Source: Carboxylicivirga marina
GTDB taxonomy: Bacteria; Bacteroidota; Bacteroidia; Bacteroidales; Marinilabiliaceae
Assembly (NCBI RefSeq): GCF_016612505.1
Contig: NZ_JAENRR010000028.1
Coordinates: 1 to 64,000 of the forward strand
Reading direction: 5' to 3'
DNA: 64,000 nucleotides
How positions within the stretch are numbered: position 1 is the first letter of the stretch; each line of letters begins with the position of its first letter. Shown piece by piece: positions 34,238 to 42,902 of this stretch. The notes under the pieces were generated by a model. That model was not told the origin of the DNA and made no database searches. It saw nothing but the letters and a program-made list of their open reading frames with translations. Made by a program: the position numbers and the translations under genes.

Positions 34238-35851
34238 ATGATTAAGAAAAGTCTTTTAATTTCTTTGGCAGCCTTATTTATTATACAAATTTGTTATAGC
34301 CAAAAAGCACCTTCACCACGCCCTCGTCTGGTCGTTTTCATACTCATTGATCAGTTAAGTACAGAGCAGATTGTAGCGTTTCGCGATCAATTCTCAGCCA
34401 ATGGAATTAATCGAATGATTAATGCCGGTTCATTCTACAGAAACGCCTCTTATCCTGCCGGTTCTACCTACTATGGATGCAATTTAGCAACGGTTTATAC
34501 AGGCGCTTATGCTTCAACACATGGCATCGTATCAAGTTGGTGGTATGACCGACTAAGGGGAAAAGAAGTAAATGCAGCTTATGGCGATCTCTTTATCCAA
34601 AGCAATGAAAATGACCGTTACCCAACTGCCGACCGTTTATTAACATCAACCTTTACAGATGAATTAAAATGGATGAACAATGGTACATCAAGAGTTACTG
34701 CTATTGGCTTTAATCGCAATTTTTTAGTTTGGGCAGGAGGGCACAAACCGGATTACCTTTATCGGGTTGAGCCTAACACCGGAGAATTTGTTATCGTACC
34801 ACAAAGCGATGCCATTAAACCATTACCCGATTGGGCCAGAAAATTTAACAAAAAAGACCTCCTTCACACATATAGTAAACGCAAATGGGGCCCTCTTAAA
34901 GATTTAAGCCAATACCATCAAATGAAATTTTTTAGTGAGCAAAGAGTCAGAAGTGCTGACTTTTTATACTCACTAGAAAAACAAAAAGGAAATGGCGCCT
35001 ACGTTCCGGTATTACACTCACCATATGGCAACAAATACATCCGCGACTTTGCCATGGCACAAATCATTAACGGGCAATACGGAAAAGATGATGTAACAGA
35101 TGTGATTACTCTGCAATTTACCGCAAAGGCTGTTCATGGAGATATACATGGCGCTTTTGATGCCGAAACTGAAGATTTGCTTTTACGCTTGGATCAGGAA
35201 ATTGAGGGTTTATTAAAAACCATTGATAAGCAAGTTGGATTAGAGAATACATTAATTATAACCACCTCAATTTCAGCGCCAGTAAGGCCCATTGACGAAA
35301 ACGCAAAGCATGGCATTCCAACCGGCTTATTTAGCGGACAAAAAGCCTCATCATTATTGAATCTCTTTTTAATGGCTAAATACGGACAAGGCAAATGGGT
35401 GTTAGCCTACCATGACGGTCAAATGTATTTAAACCACGAACTAATCGAGGATAAGAAAATTGATGTAATTGAAATAACGGAAGAGTCTGCCCGCTTTTTA
35501 AGTGATATGCGAGGTATCGCATTTGCGATGCCGATATCAGAACTGAAGATTTCCTCATCAGACATTTCCTCCTTAAGAAGCCTGAAACATAACTATCATC
35601 CCCATCGCTCTGGCGACATCGTGATTAAATTAAGCCCAGGTTGGGCAGAAGAAATGGAAGATGGAAGTATTATGAACCGACACTGGAGTGCATCTAATCT
35701 GCCGTTAATATTTTACGGATGGAAAGTACAGCCTAATACAATTTATCGTGCTGTACCAATGGTTAATCTGGCACCTACTATTAGCTCATTTCTTGAAATA
35801 CCATTTCCGAATGGATGTGAAGGAATCCCTCTACAAGGCATTACTCGGTAA
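34238..35851 (+). CDS. PafA-like alkaline phosphatase homologue with a degenerate active site
   Basis: The start at 34238 gives a clean signal peptide (MIKKSLLISLAALFIIQICYS). The roughly 537-residue chain aligns by eye with PafA-type phosphatases (VFILIDQLSTEQI with Asp38, THGIVSSWWYDRLRGKEV, HPHRSGDIVIKLSPGW, LPLIFYGW). Key residues are missing. The nucleophile region PTYTGPGHAS reads STYYGCNLAT, putting Tyr at the usual Thr. The DHG metal motif after the central strand is TSIS. The Asp of the TDYxGH metal site is absent (FTAKAVHGDIHG). The frame is full length, so a non-catalytic or changed role is likely. Its last 11 bp overlap the convergent GGGP synthase gene. Confidence 0.8.
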   Translation: MIKKSLLISLAALFIIQICYSQKAPSPRPRLVVFILIDQLSTEQIVAFRDQFSANGINRMINAGSFYRNASYPAGSTYYGCNLATVYTGAYASTHGIVSSWWYDRLRGKEVNAAYGDLFIQSNENDRYPTADRLLTSTFTDELKWMNNGTSRVTAIGFNRNFLVWAGGHKPDYLYRVEPNTGEFVIVPQSDAIKPLPDWARKFNKKDLLHTYSKRKWGPLKDLSQYHQMKFFSEQRVRSADFLYSLEKQKGNGAYVPVLHSPYGNKYIRDFAMAQIINGQYGKDDVTDVITLQFTAKAVHGDIHGAFDAETEDLLLRLDQEIEGLLKTIDKQVGLENTLIITTSISAPVRPIDENAKHGIPTGLFSGQKASSLLNLFLMAKYGQGKWVLAYHDGQMYLNHELIEDKKIDVIEITEESARFLSDMRGIAFAMPISELKISSSDISSLRSLKHNYHPHRSGDIVIKLSPGWAEEMEDGSIMNRHWSASNLPLIFYGWKVQPNTIYRAVPMVNLAPTISSFLEIPFPNGCEGIPLQGITR

Positions 35852-36578
35852 ATGACTTAACAGCATTGTAAAAGCCGGTTAGCAAGGACATATCCTGTTC
35901 CAATATGTTTCCAACAACAACTATGTCAGCACCGGCTTTGCAGGCTTTTCTCACTCCTTCTTCAGTTCTTATTCCGCCACCAACCATTAGAGGAATATCA
36001 ATGGCTTCTTTTACTGCATTTATCATTGACGGCGAAATGGACTTTTTAGCTCCACTACCAGCATCCATATAAATGGTTTTCATTCCTAGAAATTGTCCTG
36101 CCAGAGCCGTGGCAATAGCTATATCGTTTTTTTCGGAAGGAATTGGCAGCGACTGACTAACATATTGAACAGAGGTGTTTGCTCCCCCGTCTATCAACAT
36201 ATAACCGGTTGAGATAGCTTCAATATTGTGCTTTTTTAATGCAGGGGCAGCAGCCACATGATGACTGATTAGAAATTCAGGATTACGTCCAGATATGAGT
36301 GATAAAAAAAGCACCGCATCTGCTTGCTTGCAAACATGCATTGATGAACCGGGATATAGGATAACTGGTAAATCAACATGTAATTTTAGCTCTTTGATAA
36401 AGCGACTGGTATCGGCACTTATTAGACTGCCTCCAACCAGTAATAAATCAGGCGGTGATTGGGCAAATAAGTGCTTTATTTCAGAGATGCGTTCAAACGA
36501 AAACTTATCAGGATCAATCAACACAGCCAATTGTTTCTCGTTTCGTTTATAGCACTCAAGAATTTTATCAAATATCAT
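35841..36578 (-). CDS. Geranylgeranylglyceryl phosphate synthase-like (PcrB family)
   Basis: This is a prenyltransferase joining a polyprenyl diphosphate to sn-glycerol-1-phosphate, known for archaeal ether lipids and also found in Bacteroidota. The 245-residue TIM barrel has LAVLIDPDKF, LLLVGGSLIS, VILYPGSSMHV, ADAVLFLSLISGRNPEFLI, AISTGYMLIDGG, IYMDAGSGAKKSI and MVGGGIRTEEG, with the phosphate-binding VVVGN at the end. The ATG at 36578 is preferred because AGAGG lies 8 nt upstream; an ATG at 36596 would overlap the previous gene. It is translationally coupled to the PPTase gene. The product and role in bacteria are unsettled. Confidence 0.88.
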   Translation of the reverse strand: MIFDKILECYKRNEKQLAVLIDPDKFSFERISEIKHLFAQSPPDLLLVGGSLISADTSRFIKELKLHVDLPVILYPGSSMHVCKQADAVLFLSLISGRNPEFLISHHVAAAPALKKHNIEAISTGYMLIDGGANTSVQYVSQSLPIPSEKNDIAIATALAGQFLGMKTIYMDAGSGAKKSISPSMINAVKEAIDIPLMVGGGIRTEEGVRKACKAGADIVVVGNILEQDMSLLTGFYNAVKSFTE

Positions 36579-36589
36579 AATTTGCCTCT

Positions 36590-37213
36590 TTAACAATACA
36601 CCAAAGTATATTCATCATTAATTTCAAATGTAAGACTATTTTCTTTCGTTCGGGCTTCATGTATAAATGTACAATCTAATTTTCCTGTCTTACCGAGTTG
36701 AAAAGGCTTAACTCTAAACTGCTCTTTAAAAACTACTCCATAAATGTCATAGTATTTATAAAGCGCTTCTTTGGCACACCATAAAACTGTCAAAAATTGA
36801 GTCCGCTCACCTGCCTTTATATAAGTTTGCTCATCATTATGAACAAACCTATTGGCAACCTTGTCAACTCTGCCTGAGCAAATTTCAATATCAAGTGCTG
36901 TCGGTTCTTGCGACACACTAACAGCCGCATAACGATTGGTGTGCGATATACTTATAAAGCGCTGATCACCTTGCAACTGTGGTTTGCCATTTGAGTTATA
37001 TACAATATGAGGATATTGTCCGATAAGCTTTTGAAGCAGTAAACGTGATGCTAACCATTCCTTTTTTCGCTTCTCGAGCTTAAACGCATCTAACACTTTT
37101 TTGTCTGCATCTGTAATATCAACCAAGCCAAGGAGTTCTTCCACACTTTCATCGATTCTCCATACAGCAACCTGATGTTTTTCTGCGACATCTATTTGCG
37201 AATAAATGGCCAT
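36590..37213 (-). CDS. Sfp-type 4'-phosphopantetheinyl transferase
   Basis: The enzyme attaches the phosphopantetheine arm to carrier proteins. The 207 residues contain the family motifs: NGKPQL, ISISHTNRYAAVSVS, the metal site ALDIEI near 107, and WCAKEALYKYYDI near 143. The length matches the single-domain Sfp superfamily. No carrier protein gene is near, so the target (ACP or an NRPS/PKS) is unknown. It is part of a minus-strand run with gldD and gldE upstream, 4 bp after gldD. It shares its 3' end region with the GGGP synthase gene. Confidence 0.88.
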   Translation of the reverse strand: MAIYSQIDVAEKHQVAVWRIDESVEELLGLVDITDADKKVLDAFKLEKRKKEWLASRLLLQKLIGQYPHIVYNSNGKPQLQGDQRFISISHTNRYAAVSVSQEPTALDIEICSGRVDKVANRFVHNDEQTYIKAGERTQFLTVLWCAKEALYKYYDIYGVVFKEQFRVKPFQLGKTGKLDCTFIHEARTKENSLTFEINDEYTLVYC

Positions 37214-37217
37214 ATTA

Positions 37218-37796
37218 TTAGTTGTTCCACCGAATGGTTTCCATTAAACGAATAACATCGTCTTGCACAAAATTAATTACAGGTGACAAGCTATCTTGAT
37301 TTGGAATAGCATTAAAATATAGTGAGCCACGAATAAAATGTCTTAAACTATCGGTGGCATAAAATTGCATCGGAGAGGCTGCATCGCCTTTTATCTCGTA
37401 CAATATGCCTGATACATTACTTTCTTCGTTATAGAACAGGCGTTCATTAATAGCATCTGCTTTAATGGTATGTTTATAAGCTAACTTCCGATTATCTTCC
37501 ATCAGCTCATTAAAATTATTATTTATCGCCTTATAGCTAATGTGCAACTGTCCGTTAAACTCAGAAAAGACCAGGTTAAGCCAATACTTCTCAGCATTCG
37601 AGCTAGTATCAACAACTGCTTTAGCATATTTAGGATATTCAAACTGATAAGGAAATGATTTGTTTAAAAGTTCATATTCTTTCTCGGGCATATTAATTCG
37701 AAAATACCCTCTTGGCTTAGGCGTGTGATGTCTCTTGCAAGATAGTCCTAGCATCAGTATCACGACCATCATTATAACTCCTCTACTCTTCACCAC
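37218..37796 (-). CDS. gldD: Gliding motility lipoprotein GldD
   Basis: The 192-residue lipoprotein (MLGLSC, Cys20) belongs to the GldD family, needed for gliding and for T9SS-dependent secretion in Flavobacterium. Signatures are KPRGYFRINMPEKEY, FPYQFEYPKYAKAV, KYWLNLVFSEFNGQLHISYK and GSLYFNAIPNQDSLSPV. A start at residue 9 or 10 is possible; the signal works either way. The gene follows gldE with a 1-bp gap, the same order as in Flavobacterium, where ssb also precedes gldE. Confidence 0.93.
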   Translation of the reverse strand: MVKSRGVIMMVVILMLGLSCKRHHTPKPRGYFRINMPEKEYELLNKSFPYQFEYPKYAKAVVDTSSNAEKYWLNLVFSEFNGQLHISYKAINNNFNELMEDNRKLAYKHTIKADAINERLFYNEESNVSGILYEIKGDAASPMQFYATDSLRHFIRGSLYFNAIPNQDSLSPVINFVQDDVIRLMETIRWNN

Positions 37797-37797
37797 A

Positions 37798-39120
37798 TTA
37801 TTTTTTAAGTTCGAACTTTACTTTTTTAATCCGTCGGTTATCTGCAGCTTCAATTGTGAATCTACATTTAGCAAATTCTATTACATCATTCTTTTGAGGA
37901 ATTTGGCCTTCAAGTTCCAATATTAATCCTGCCAGTGTTTCTGCTTCACCCCTTACCGATTCAAACATCTCTTCGTCAGTATCTGTAATTTTATGAAAGT
38001 CGTTCAGAAGCACTTTGGCCTCAAAAACAATTGTCCCGTCGGGCATTCTTGTAAAAAACTCCTCATCGGCATCTAGCTCATCACTAATATCACCAACTAT
38101 TTCTTCAAGAATATCCTCAAGCGTCACAATCCCCATGGTACCACCATATTCATCTACCACAATGGCCATGTGAATTTTTTGAGACTGAAATTCTTCCAAC
38201 AGATCATTAATCATCTTTGTTTCAGGCACATAATAAGCTTTCCGAATCAAGGATTGCCATTTAAAATCAACCTCTTCATCTAAATGTGCCAGCAAATCTT
38301 TGACATACAAAATACCCTTGACATTATCAGGTGTTTCATCAAAAACCGGAATGCGCGAATAACCCGAATCGATAATTACCTGAAGCACCTTATTATAATG
38401 ACTTTTTATCTCAACATCAATAACATCAACCCTTGCGGTCATAATTTCAGACACATCAATGTTGCCAAATTTGACAATGCCCTCAAGTATATCTTTTTCA
38501 TCTGATATGTCACTACCGGTTAGTTCTAAGGCATGTGAAATGTCGTCCATCGATAAATTACTGAACTTCTTTGACATGCGACGATTAACCAGGTTGGTAG
38601 AACTCGTAAGAATCAAACTCAATGGCTTAAGCACTTTGGTTAGGACCATCAGTGGATAAGCCATAAAACCGGCGAATCTCCTCGACATTTGTGAAGCATA
38701 AACCTTTGGAAGAATCTCACCAAAAAACAGAATAATACCTGTTATAAAGATTATCTCGAATATAAATTTAATAGTAGCATTCTCTCCAAAATCAACAATT
38801 GCAGCAGCAATGAACGAAGTTAAAATAACGATGGCTACATTAACAAAATTATTGCTTATCAAGATTGTAGCCAATAAGAGTTCTTTATCTTTCAGATGTT
38901 TTAAGACTTGCTTATTGCGTTTACTCTCATTATCCTTCAGGTAGTTAATATCCTGAGGATCCAATGAAAAGTATGCCACCTCAGACCCTGAGATCATTGC
39001 TGATAACAATAATAAGAAAAGGTTAATTATAATTGCAAGCAGCGTACCTATAGTGAAAGGTAAAAAATCCAATCCGTCAGCGATGGAAGAGAATATCAAA
39101 CTAATACTTTCGGTTTCCAA
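37798..39120 (-). CDS. gldE: Gliding motility protein GldE, CNNM/CorC family
   Basis: This inner-membrane protein has 440 residues: a DUF21/CNNM membrane part with about four helices (residues about 20-200, including LLSAMISGSEVAYFSLDPQDI), a CBS pair (about 220-340, RIPVFDETPDNVKGILYVKDLL and MAIVVDEYGGTMGIVTLEDILEEIVG) and a CorC/HlyC C-terminal domain (about 355-440). Relatives export Mg2+ or Co2+. In gliding bacteria GldE supports GldD, and the gene pair is conserved. It lies 17 bp after ssb. Confidence 0.95.
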   Translation of the reverse strand: METESISLIFSSIADGLDFLPFTIGTLLAIIINLFLLLLSAMISGSEVAYFSLDPQDINYLKDNESKRNKQVLKHLKDKELLLATILISNNFVNVAIVILTSFIAAAIVDFGENATIKFIFEIIFITGIILFFGEILPKVYASQMSRRFAGFMAYPLMVLTKVLKPLSLILTSSTNLVNRRMSKKFSNLSMDDISHALELTGSDISDEKDILEGIVKFGNIDVSEIMTARVDVIDVEIKSHYNKVLQVIIDSGYSRIPVFDETPDNVKGILYVKDLLAHLDEEVDFKWQSLIRKAYYVPETKMINDLLEEFQSQKIHMAIVVDEYGGTMGIVTLEDILEEIVGDISDELDADEEFFTRMPDGTIVFEAKVLLNDFHKITDTDEEMFESVRGEAETLAGLILELEGQIPQKNDVIEFAKCRFTIEAADNRRIKKVKFELKK

Positions 39121-39137
39121 TAATTTATGTTTATCTA

Positions 39138-39614
39138 TTAAAATGGAAGATCATCTGACTCATCGTTACCAAGGAATGTGTCTTCTTGCGCAGCATTGTT
39201 AGGGCTTGGCGCATTTTGAGCTGGCTGCTGTGACGTATTCATTGCTCCTCCGGCTTGGTCAGAAGAGCCAGGGTTATCAGACTTACGTCCTAACATTTGC
39301 AAATTATCGGCATACACCTCCGTCACATAACGTTTGTTACCATCTTTATCGTCGTACGATCGGGTTCTTATCTTTCCTTCAATAAACAATTGAGTCCCTT
39401 TTTTTACGTAGTTCTCAACAACTTTAGCAAGGCCCCTCCAGGCAACTACATTGTGCCATTCGGTACGATCAGGTACCGTTTGTCCATCACGCGATGTATA
39501 ACCCCTCTCAGTTGTAGCGATAGAAAAGTTAGCTACTGCAACATCATTATCCAAGTATCTTACTTCAGGATCTTTCCCTACATTTCCTACTAAAATTACT
39601 TTATTAACCGACAT
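39138..39614 (-). CDS. ssb: Single-stranded DNA-binding protein
   Basis: The 158-residue SSB has an OB fold (VNKVILVGNVGKDPEVRYL, FSIATTE, TEWHNVVAWRGLAKVVENYVKKGTQLFIEGKI, about 3-105), a Gln/Ala/Pro-rich linker and the acidic tip DESDDLPF that recruits repair partners. It precedes gldE and gldD in one operon. A TACTTTTG -7 box at 39667-39674, overlapping the end of mutY, is the likely promoter. Confidence 0.97.
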   Translation of the reverse strand: MSVNKVILVGNVGKDPEVRYLDNDVAVANFSIATTERGYTSRDGQTVPDRTEWHNVVAWRGLAKVVENYVKKGTQLFIEGKIRTRSYDDKDGNKRYVTEVYADNLQMLGRKSDNPGSSDQAGGAMNTSQQPAQNAPSPNNAAQEDTFLGNDESDDLPF

Positions 39615-39676
39615 GCTATTGTGTTTAGGTTTACGATTTTAAAAATACGAAACTTTAAAGTTAAAACAAAAGTAGC

Positions 39677-40708
39677 TTAATCCGTTTTAACTACACCTAC
39701 ATCACTAAGAAAATTAACCACCAGTTGCGGAAATGCGTAATCATCGAGCAGTTCTAAATCAACATCGAAATATTCCCCTTCTAATTGACTTAAGACACTC
39801 TTATCGGCGAAGTAAAAGGATGCATAAAGTATCTGATGACTAAGTATGTGCTTGTATTTTTTCACAAATAGAGGCTGACTCTCCCTTAAATCAAAAGACT
39901 TAATTTTCTTGGCAGACCTTGTTTCCTTCAATGGTAATTGATATAAGTTTTTCCAAATATCCTTAGCATTACGTTTTTCCAATACGATTTTATTTTCATT
40001 ACGAATCAGAAAGAAATGCAAATATCGCGCACGTTGCTTTGTGCGTTTTTCTTTGTAAGGTAAGTTGCCAATTTGCTTGCTTGCCAACGCAACACAATCT
40101 GTATTAAATGGACAATCGTGGCATAACGGATTGGACGGACGACAAACCAAAGCACCCATTTCCATCATTGCCTGATTATGCTCGCCCGCATTTTCTTTAT
40201 CTAATAATTCATCAGCTATCTGGCTAAATTCCTTTTTTCCAACTGTGCTATCAATAGCGGTCGATATACCTTTCAATCGAGATATAAAACGAAACACATT
40301 TCCGTCAACCACAGCACAAGGCTCATCAAAACAGATAGATGCTATCGCTGCGGCCGTATACGGACCAACACCTTTAAGCTTTATTATATCATTAAATGTA
40401 TTCGGAAACACCCCATTATAATCATCCACAATCGTTTTGGCAGCGGCATGTAGGTTGCGAGCACGCGAATAGTATCCCAAACCTTGCCAACGTCTTAGTA
40501 CTCTATCTTCACTCGCACTTGCCAAATCGAACACGGTAGGAAAAGAATCTACAAACTTAAGATAGTAACTTTCACCCTGAACCACTTGTGTTTGCTGCAA
40601 TATAATTTCCGACAACCATACCTTGTAGGGATCGTTAACCATACGCCATGGAAGCTCCCTTTTATTAACCGTGAACCATTGCTGTAGTTTTATTGCGAAA
40701 TCGGTCAT
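39677..40708 (-). CDS. mutY: A/G-specific adenine glycosylase
   Basis: The enzyme removes adenine mispaired with 8-oxoguanine. Features in order are RELPWR, the catalytic-Glu helix WLSEIILQQTQV, the helix-hairpin-helix LKGVGPYTAAAIASICFDEPCAVVDGNV with the catalytic Asp, the iron-sulfur cluster motif C-x6-C-x2-C-x5-C (CRPSNPLCHDCPFNTDC) and a NUDIX-like C-terminal domain. The ATG at 40708 is the start: the longer frame begins with a TTG that lies inside the -7 box at 40724, so it cannot be in the transcript. It is divergent from the HU gene. Confidence 0.96.
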   Translation of the reverse strand: MTDFAIKLQQWFTVNKRELPWRMVNDPYKVWLSEIILQQTQVVQGESYYLKFVDSFPTVFDLASASEDRVLRRWQGLGYYSRARNLHAAAKTIVDDYNGVFPNTFNDIIKLKGVGPYTAAAIASICFDEPCAVVDGNVFRFISRLKGISTAIDSTVGKKEFSQIADELLDKENAGEHNQAMMEMGALVCRPSNPLCHDCPFNTDCVALASKQIGNLPYKEKRTKQRARYLHFFLIRNENKIVLEKRNAKDIWKNLYQLPLKETRSAKKIKSFDLRESQPLFVKKYKHILSHQILYASFYFADKSVLSQLEGEYFDVDLELLDDYAFPQLVVNFLSDVGVVKTD

Positions 40709-40723
40709 TATTAAAATTTTATG

Positions 40724-40731
40724 CAAAAATA
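40724..40731 (-). promoter_or_regulatory. -7 box of mutY
   Basis: TATTTTTG on the minus strand fits TAnnTTTG. The transcript would begin near 40717, leaving a leader of about ten nucleotides before the ATG at 40708. This decides the mutY start. Confidence 0.45.
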
Positions 40732-40737
40732 ATGCTT

Positions 40738-40771
40738 TTGTTTTTTTTTATTGAGATTTCATTTATCTTTG
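40738..40771 (+). promoter_or_regulatory. Promoter of the HU gene
   Basis: TTTTG ending at 40740 and TATCTTTG at 40764-40771 are separated by 23 bp, the upper limit of the Bacteroidota spacing. A run of ten T lies between them. The -7 box continues as TTTGCA, as before rplY and prs. Confidence 0.55.
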
Positions 40772-40830
40772 CAATCTGAATTTCAGAAAAAGACCGTAAA
40801 TAATTGATAATTAAATAATTTTAAGAAAAA

Positions 40831-41115
40831 ATGACAAAGGCTGATATCGTAAACGAAATTTCAAAAAATACTGGAATTGAAAAAGTTACAGTTCAAAAGA
40901 CTGTTGAAGCTTTTATGGATACTATCAAAGGTTCTTTGGTTAAGGGTAAGAATGTGTATTTGAGAGGCTTTGGCTCTTTCGTTGTTAAAGAGCGTGCAGA
41001 AAAAACAGCTCGCAACATCTCTAAGAATACAACAATTATCATTCCTGCTCACTACATCCCATCGTTCAAGCCTTCTAAGAGCTTCGTAACAAAAGTGAAG
41101 AATAACGTAAAGTAA
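40831..41115 (+). CDS. HU/IHF-family DNA-binding protein
   Basis: The 94-residue nucleoid protein has the usual helix pair (MTKADIVNEISKNTGIEKVTVQKTVEAFMDTI) and beta-arms with RGFGSFVVKERAEKTARNISKNT, then IIPAHYIPSFKPSKSF. The DNA-intercalating Pro is in IPAH rather than the textbook NPxT position. It is the first gene of a short operon with the 30-residue ribosomal-type protein; the strong -7 box upstream fits high expression. Confidence 0.95.
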   Translation: MTKADIVNEISKNTGIEKVTVQKTVEAFMDTIKGSLVKGKNVYLRGFGSFVVKERAEKTARNISKNTTIIIPAHYIPSFKPSKSFVTKVKNNVK

Positions 41116-41140
41116 TTATAACCATTTAAAACGTTGAGCC

Positions 41141-41233
41141 ATGCCGAGTGGAAAAAAGCGAAAAAGACATAAGATGGCTACGCACAAGCGTAAGAAAAGA
41201 TTAAGAAAAAATCGTCATAAGAAGAAGAAGTAA
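41141..41233 (+). CDS. 30-residue basic ribosomal-type protein (AURKAIP1/COX24-like)
   Basis: The ATG at 41141 opens a 30-codon frame (MPSGKKRKRHKMATHKRKKR, then LRKNRHKKKK) with about two-thirds Lys, Arg or His. This is the conserved AURKAIP1/COX24-domain micro-protein of Bacteroidota. The same domain is the mitochondrial mS38, and a relative in mycobacteria is bS22 at the small subunit. It is probably a ribosome component contacting rRNA. Spacing is 25 bp after HU. A terminator follows 25 bp after the stop codon. It is too short for most gene callers. Confidence 0.85.
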   Translation: MPSGKKRKRHKMATHKRKKRLRKNRHKKKK

Positions 41234-41258
41234 TCTTCTATACGTCTTAAAAATTTAG

Positions 41259-41295
41259 CAAACAGAAAGTAGTATACTTTCTGTTTGTTGTTTGT
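41259..41295 (+). terminator. Terminator of the HU operon
   Basis: CAAACAGAAAGT (41259-41270) pairs perfectly with ACTTTCTGTTTG (41276-41287) around AGTAT. TTGTTTGTATTTA follows. Confidence 0.8.
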
Positions 41296-41337
41296 ATTTA
41301 TATACAACGATCTTTGAAATAAAATTGCGATCATATA

Positions 41338-42885
41338 GTGAATGCAGAACTGTTTGTAGATGTCACTCCTGATCATCTTTCATTAGCACTAATGGAAGAT
41401 AAGCGCTTAGTAGAGCTCCGCAAGGAGACAAGTAATGTTCAATTTGCTGTTGGTGATATATATCTGGGTAAAGTCAAAAAGATTATGCCAGGATTAAACG
41501 CCGCATTTATTGATGTAGGATACGAAAAGGATGCTTTTTTACATTATCTAGATCTTGGTCCACAATTTCGTTCCCTACAGAAATTTCTGAACATTGCACA
41601 AGCTAAGAAAGGAGTTGTGTCATTGCACAAGTTAAAACCGGAATCCGACATTAATAAAAACGGAACCATTCCGGAAGTTCTTACAGCAGGTCAACAAGTA
41701 TTGGTTCAGGTAGCTAAAGAACCAATTTCTACCAAAGGCCCAAGGTTAACATCAGAACTTTCAATAGCAGGAAGAAACATTGTTCTATTACCATTCTCCG
41801 ACAAAGTCTCTGTAAGTCAAAAACTTTCTTCTTCAGATGAAAGAGCAAGACTAAAACGACTTTTAACGAGTATTAAACCTAAAAACTACGGGGTTATAAT
41901 CAGAACCGTAGCTGAAGGCAAACAAGCAGCCGAATTAGACAAAGAATTACGAATGCTTGTTAAACGCTGGGAGGAGCACACATCGCGCATAAAGGATGTA
42001 AAAGCTCCCGGTTTAGTAATGGGTGAAATAGGACGTACAACTGCTTTGTTAAGAGACATACTTAATCCTTCGTTCAATTCAATTTATGTAAATGACGAAG
42101 AAGTATGTAAGGAGATTAAAGAGTACGTGGGTTTAATAAGCCCCGACCGACAAAAGATTGTAAAACAATACAAAGGAGCAGCTGGTATTTTTGACCAATT
42201 TATGGTCAATCGTCAAATTAAAGCTCTATTTGGTAAAACCGTATCATTTAAAAGCGGTGCTTACCTAATAATTGAGCATACCGAAGCCCTTCATGTTATT
42301 GATGTTAACAGTGGTAATCGTTCAAAATCAGCTTCTAATCAAGAAAACAATGCTTTAGAAGTGAATCTGGCTGCTGCCGATGAAATTGCCAGACAATTAC
42401 GATTACGAGACATGGGTGGTATCATAGTAGTTGACTTTATTGATATGCAGAATAACGAAAACCGACAAAAGGTTTTCGAAAAAATGAAACAGGCCATGGC
42501 CTCTGATCGCACTAAGCACAATATCTTACCTTTAAGTAAGTTTGGCTTAATGCAGATTACACGCCAACGAGTAAGACCTGAAATGCATATTAATACTGCC
42601 GAAGGATGCCCCACATGTAATGGAACAGGAACCATCGTTCCATCATTATTCTGGCCCGAAAAAATTGAAGCCGCTGTAAAGAAGGCTGTGCAAGACCTAA
42701 AAATGAAGAAATTGATCCTGAAAGTACACCCTATGGTGCATGCGTATCTAAAAAAAGGATTTCCATCTCAAGTGTTAAAGTGGAAATTTAAATATACACA
42801 TGGCCTAAGCGTTGTACCTTCCGACTCTCTAGGAATCCTAGAATACAAGATATTAGATAATGAAAAGAATGAGGTTGACCTTTAA
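41338..42885 (+). CDS. rng: Ribonuclease G/E-family endoribonuclease
   Basis: The 515-residue enzyme cleaves single-stranded AU-rich RNA and matures 5' ends of rRNA. An S1 RNA-binding domain lies near residues 38-130 (VGDIYLGKVKKIMPGLNAAFIDVGYEKDAFLHYLDL). The catalytic Mg2+ site is in VIDVNSGNRS and GGIIVVDFIDMQN. The zinc-link CPTCNGTG lies near 423. There is no scaffold C-terminus, so the length is that of RNase G. The start is GTG (GTGAATGCAGAA), matching the MNxEL opening of Bacteroidota homologues. The stop codon lies within its own terminator loop. Confidence 0.95.
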   Translation: MNAELFVDVTPDHLSLALMEDKRLVELRKETSNVQFAVGDIYLGKVKKIMPGLNAAFIDVGYEKDAFLHYLDLGPQFRSLQKFLNIAQAKKGVVSLHKLKPESDINKNGTIPEVLTAGQQVLVQVAKEPISTKGPRLTSELSIAGRNIVLLPFSDKVSVSQKLSSSDERARLKRLLTSIKPKNYGVIIRTVAEGKQAAELDKELRMLVKRWEEHTSRIKDVKAPGLVMGEIGRTTALLRDILNPSFNSIYVNDEEVCKEIKEYVGLISPDRQKIVKQYKGAAGIFDQFMVNRQIKALFGKTVSFKSGAYLIIEHTEALHVIDVNSGNRSKSASNQENNALEVNLAAADEIARQLRLRDMGGIIVVDFIDMQNNENRQKVFEKMKQAMASDRTKHNILPLSKFGLMQITRQRVRPEMHINTAEGCPTCNGTGTIVPSLFWPEKIEAAVKKAVQDLKMKKLILKVHPMVHAYLKKGFPSQVLKWKFKYTHGLSVVPSDSLGILEYKILDNEKNEVDL

Positions 42886-42902
42886 TAGGTCAACCTTTTT
42901 TT
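42872..42902 (+). terminator. Terminator enclosing the rng stop codon
   Basis: AGGTTGACC (42872-42880) pairs with GGTCAACCT (42888-42896), and T-run follows. The TAA stop at 42883 is in the loop, so the left arm is coding (EVDL). Confidence 0.85.
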
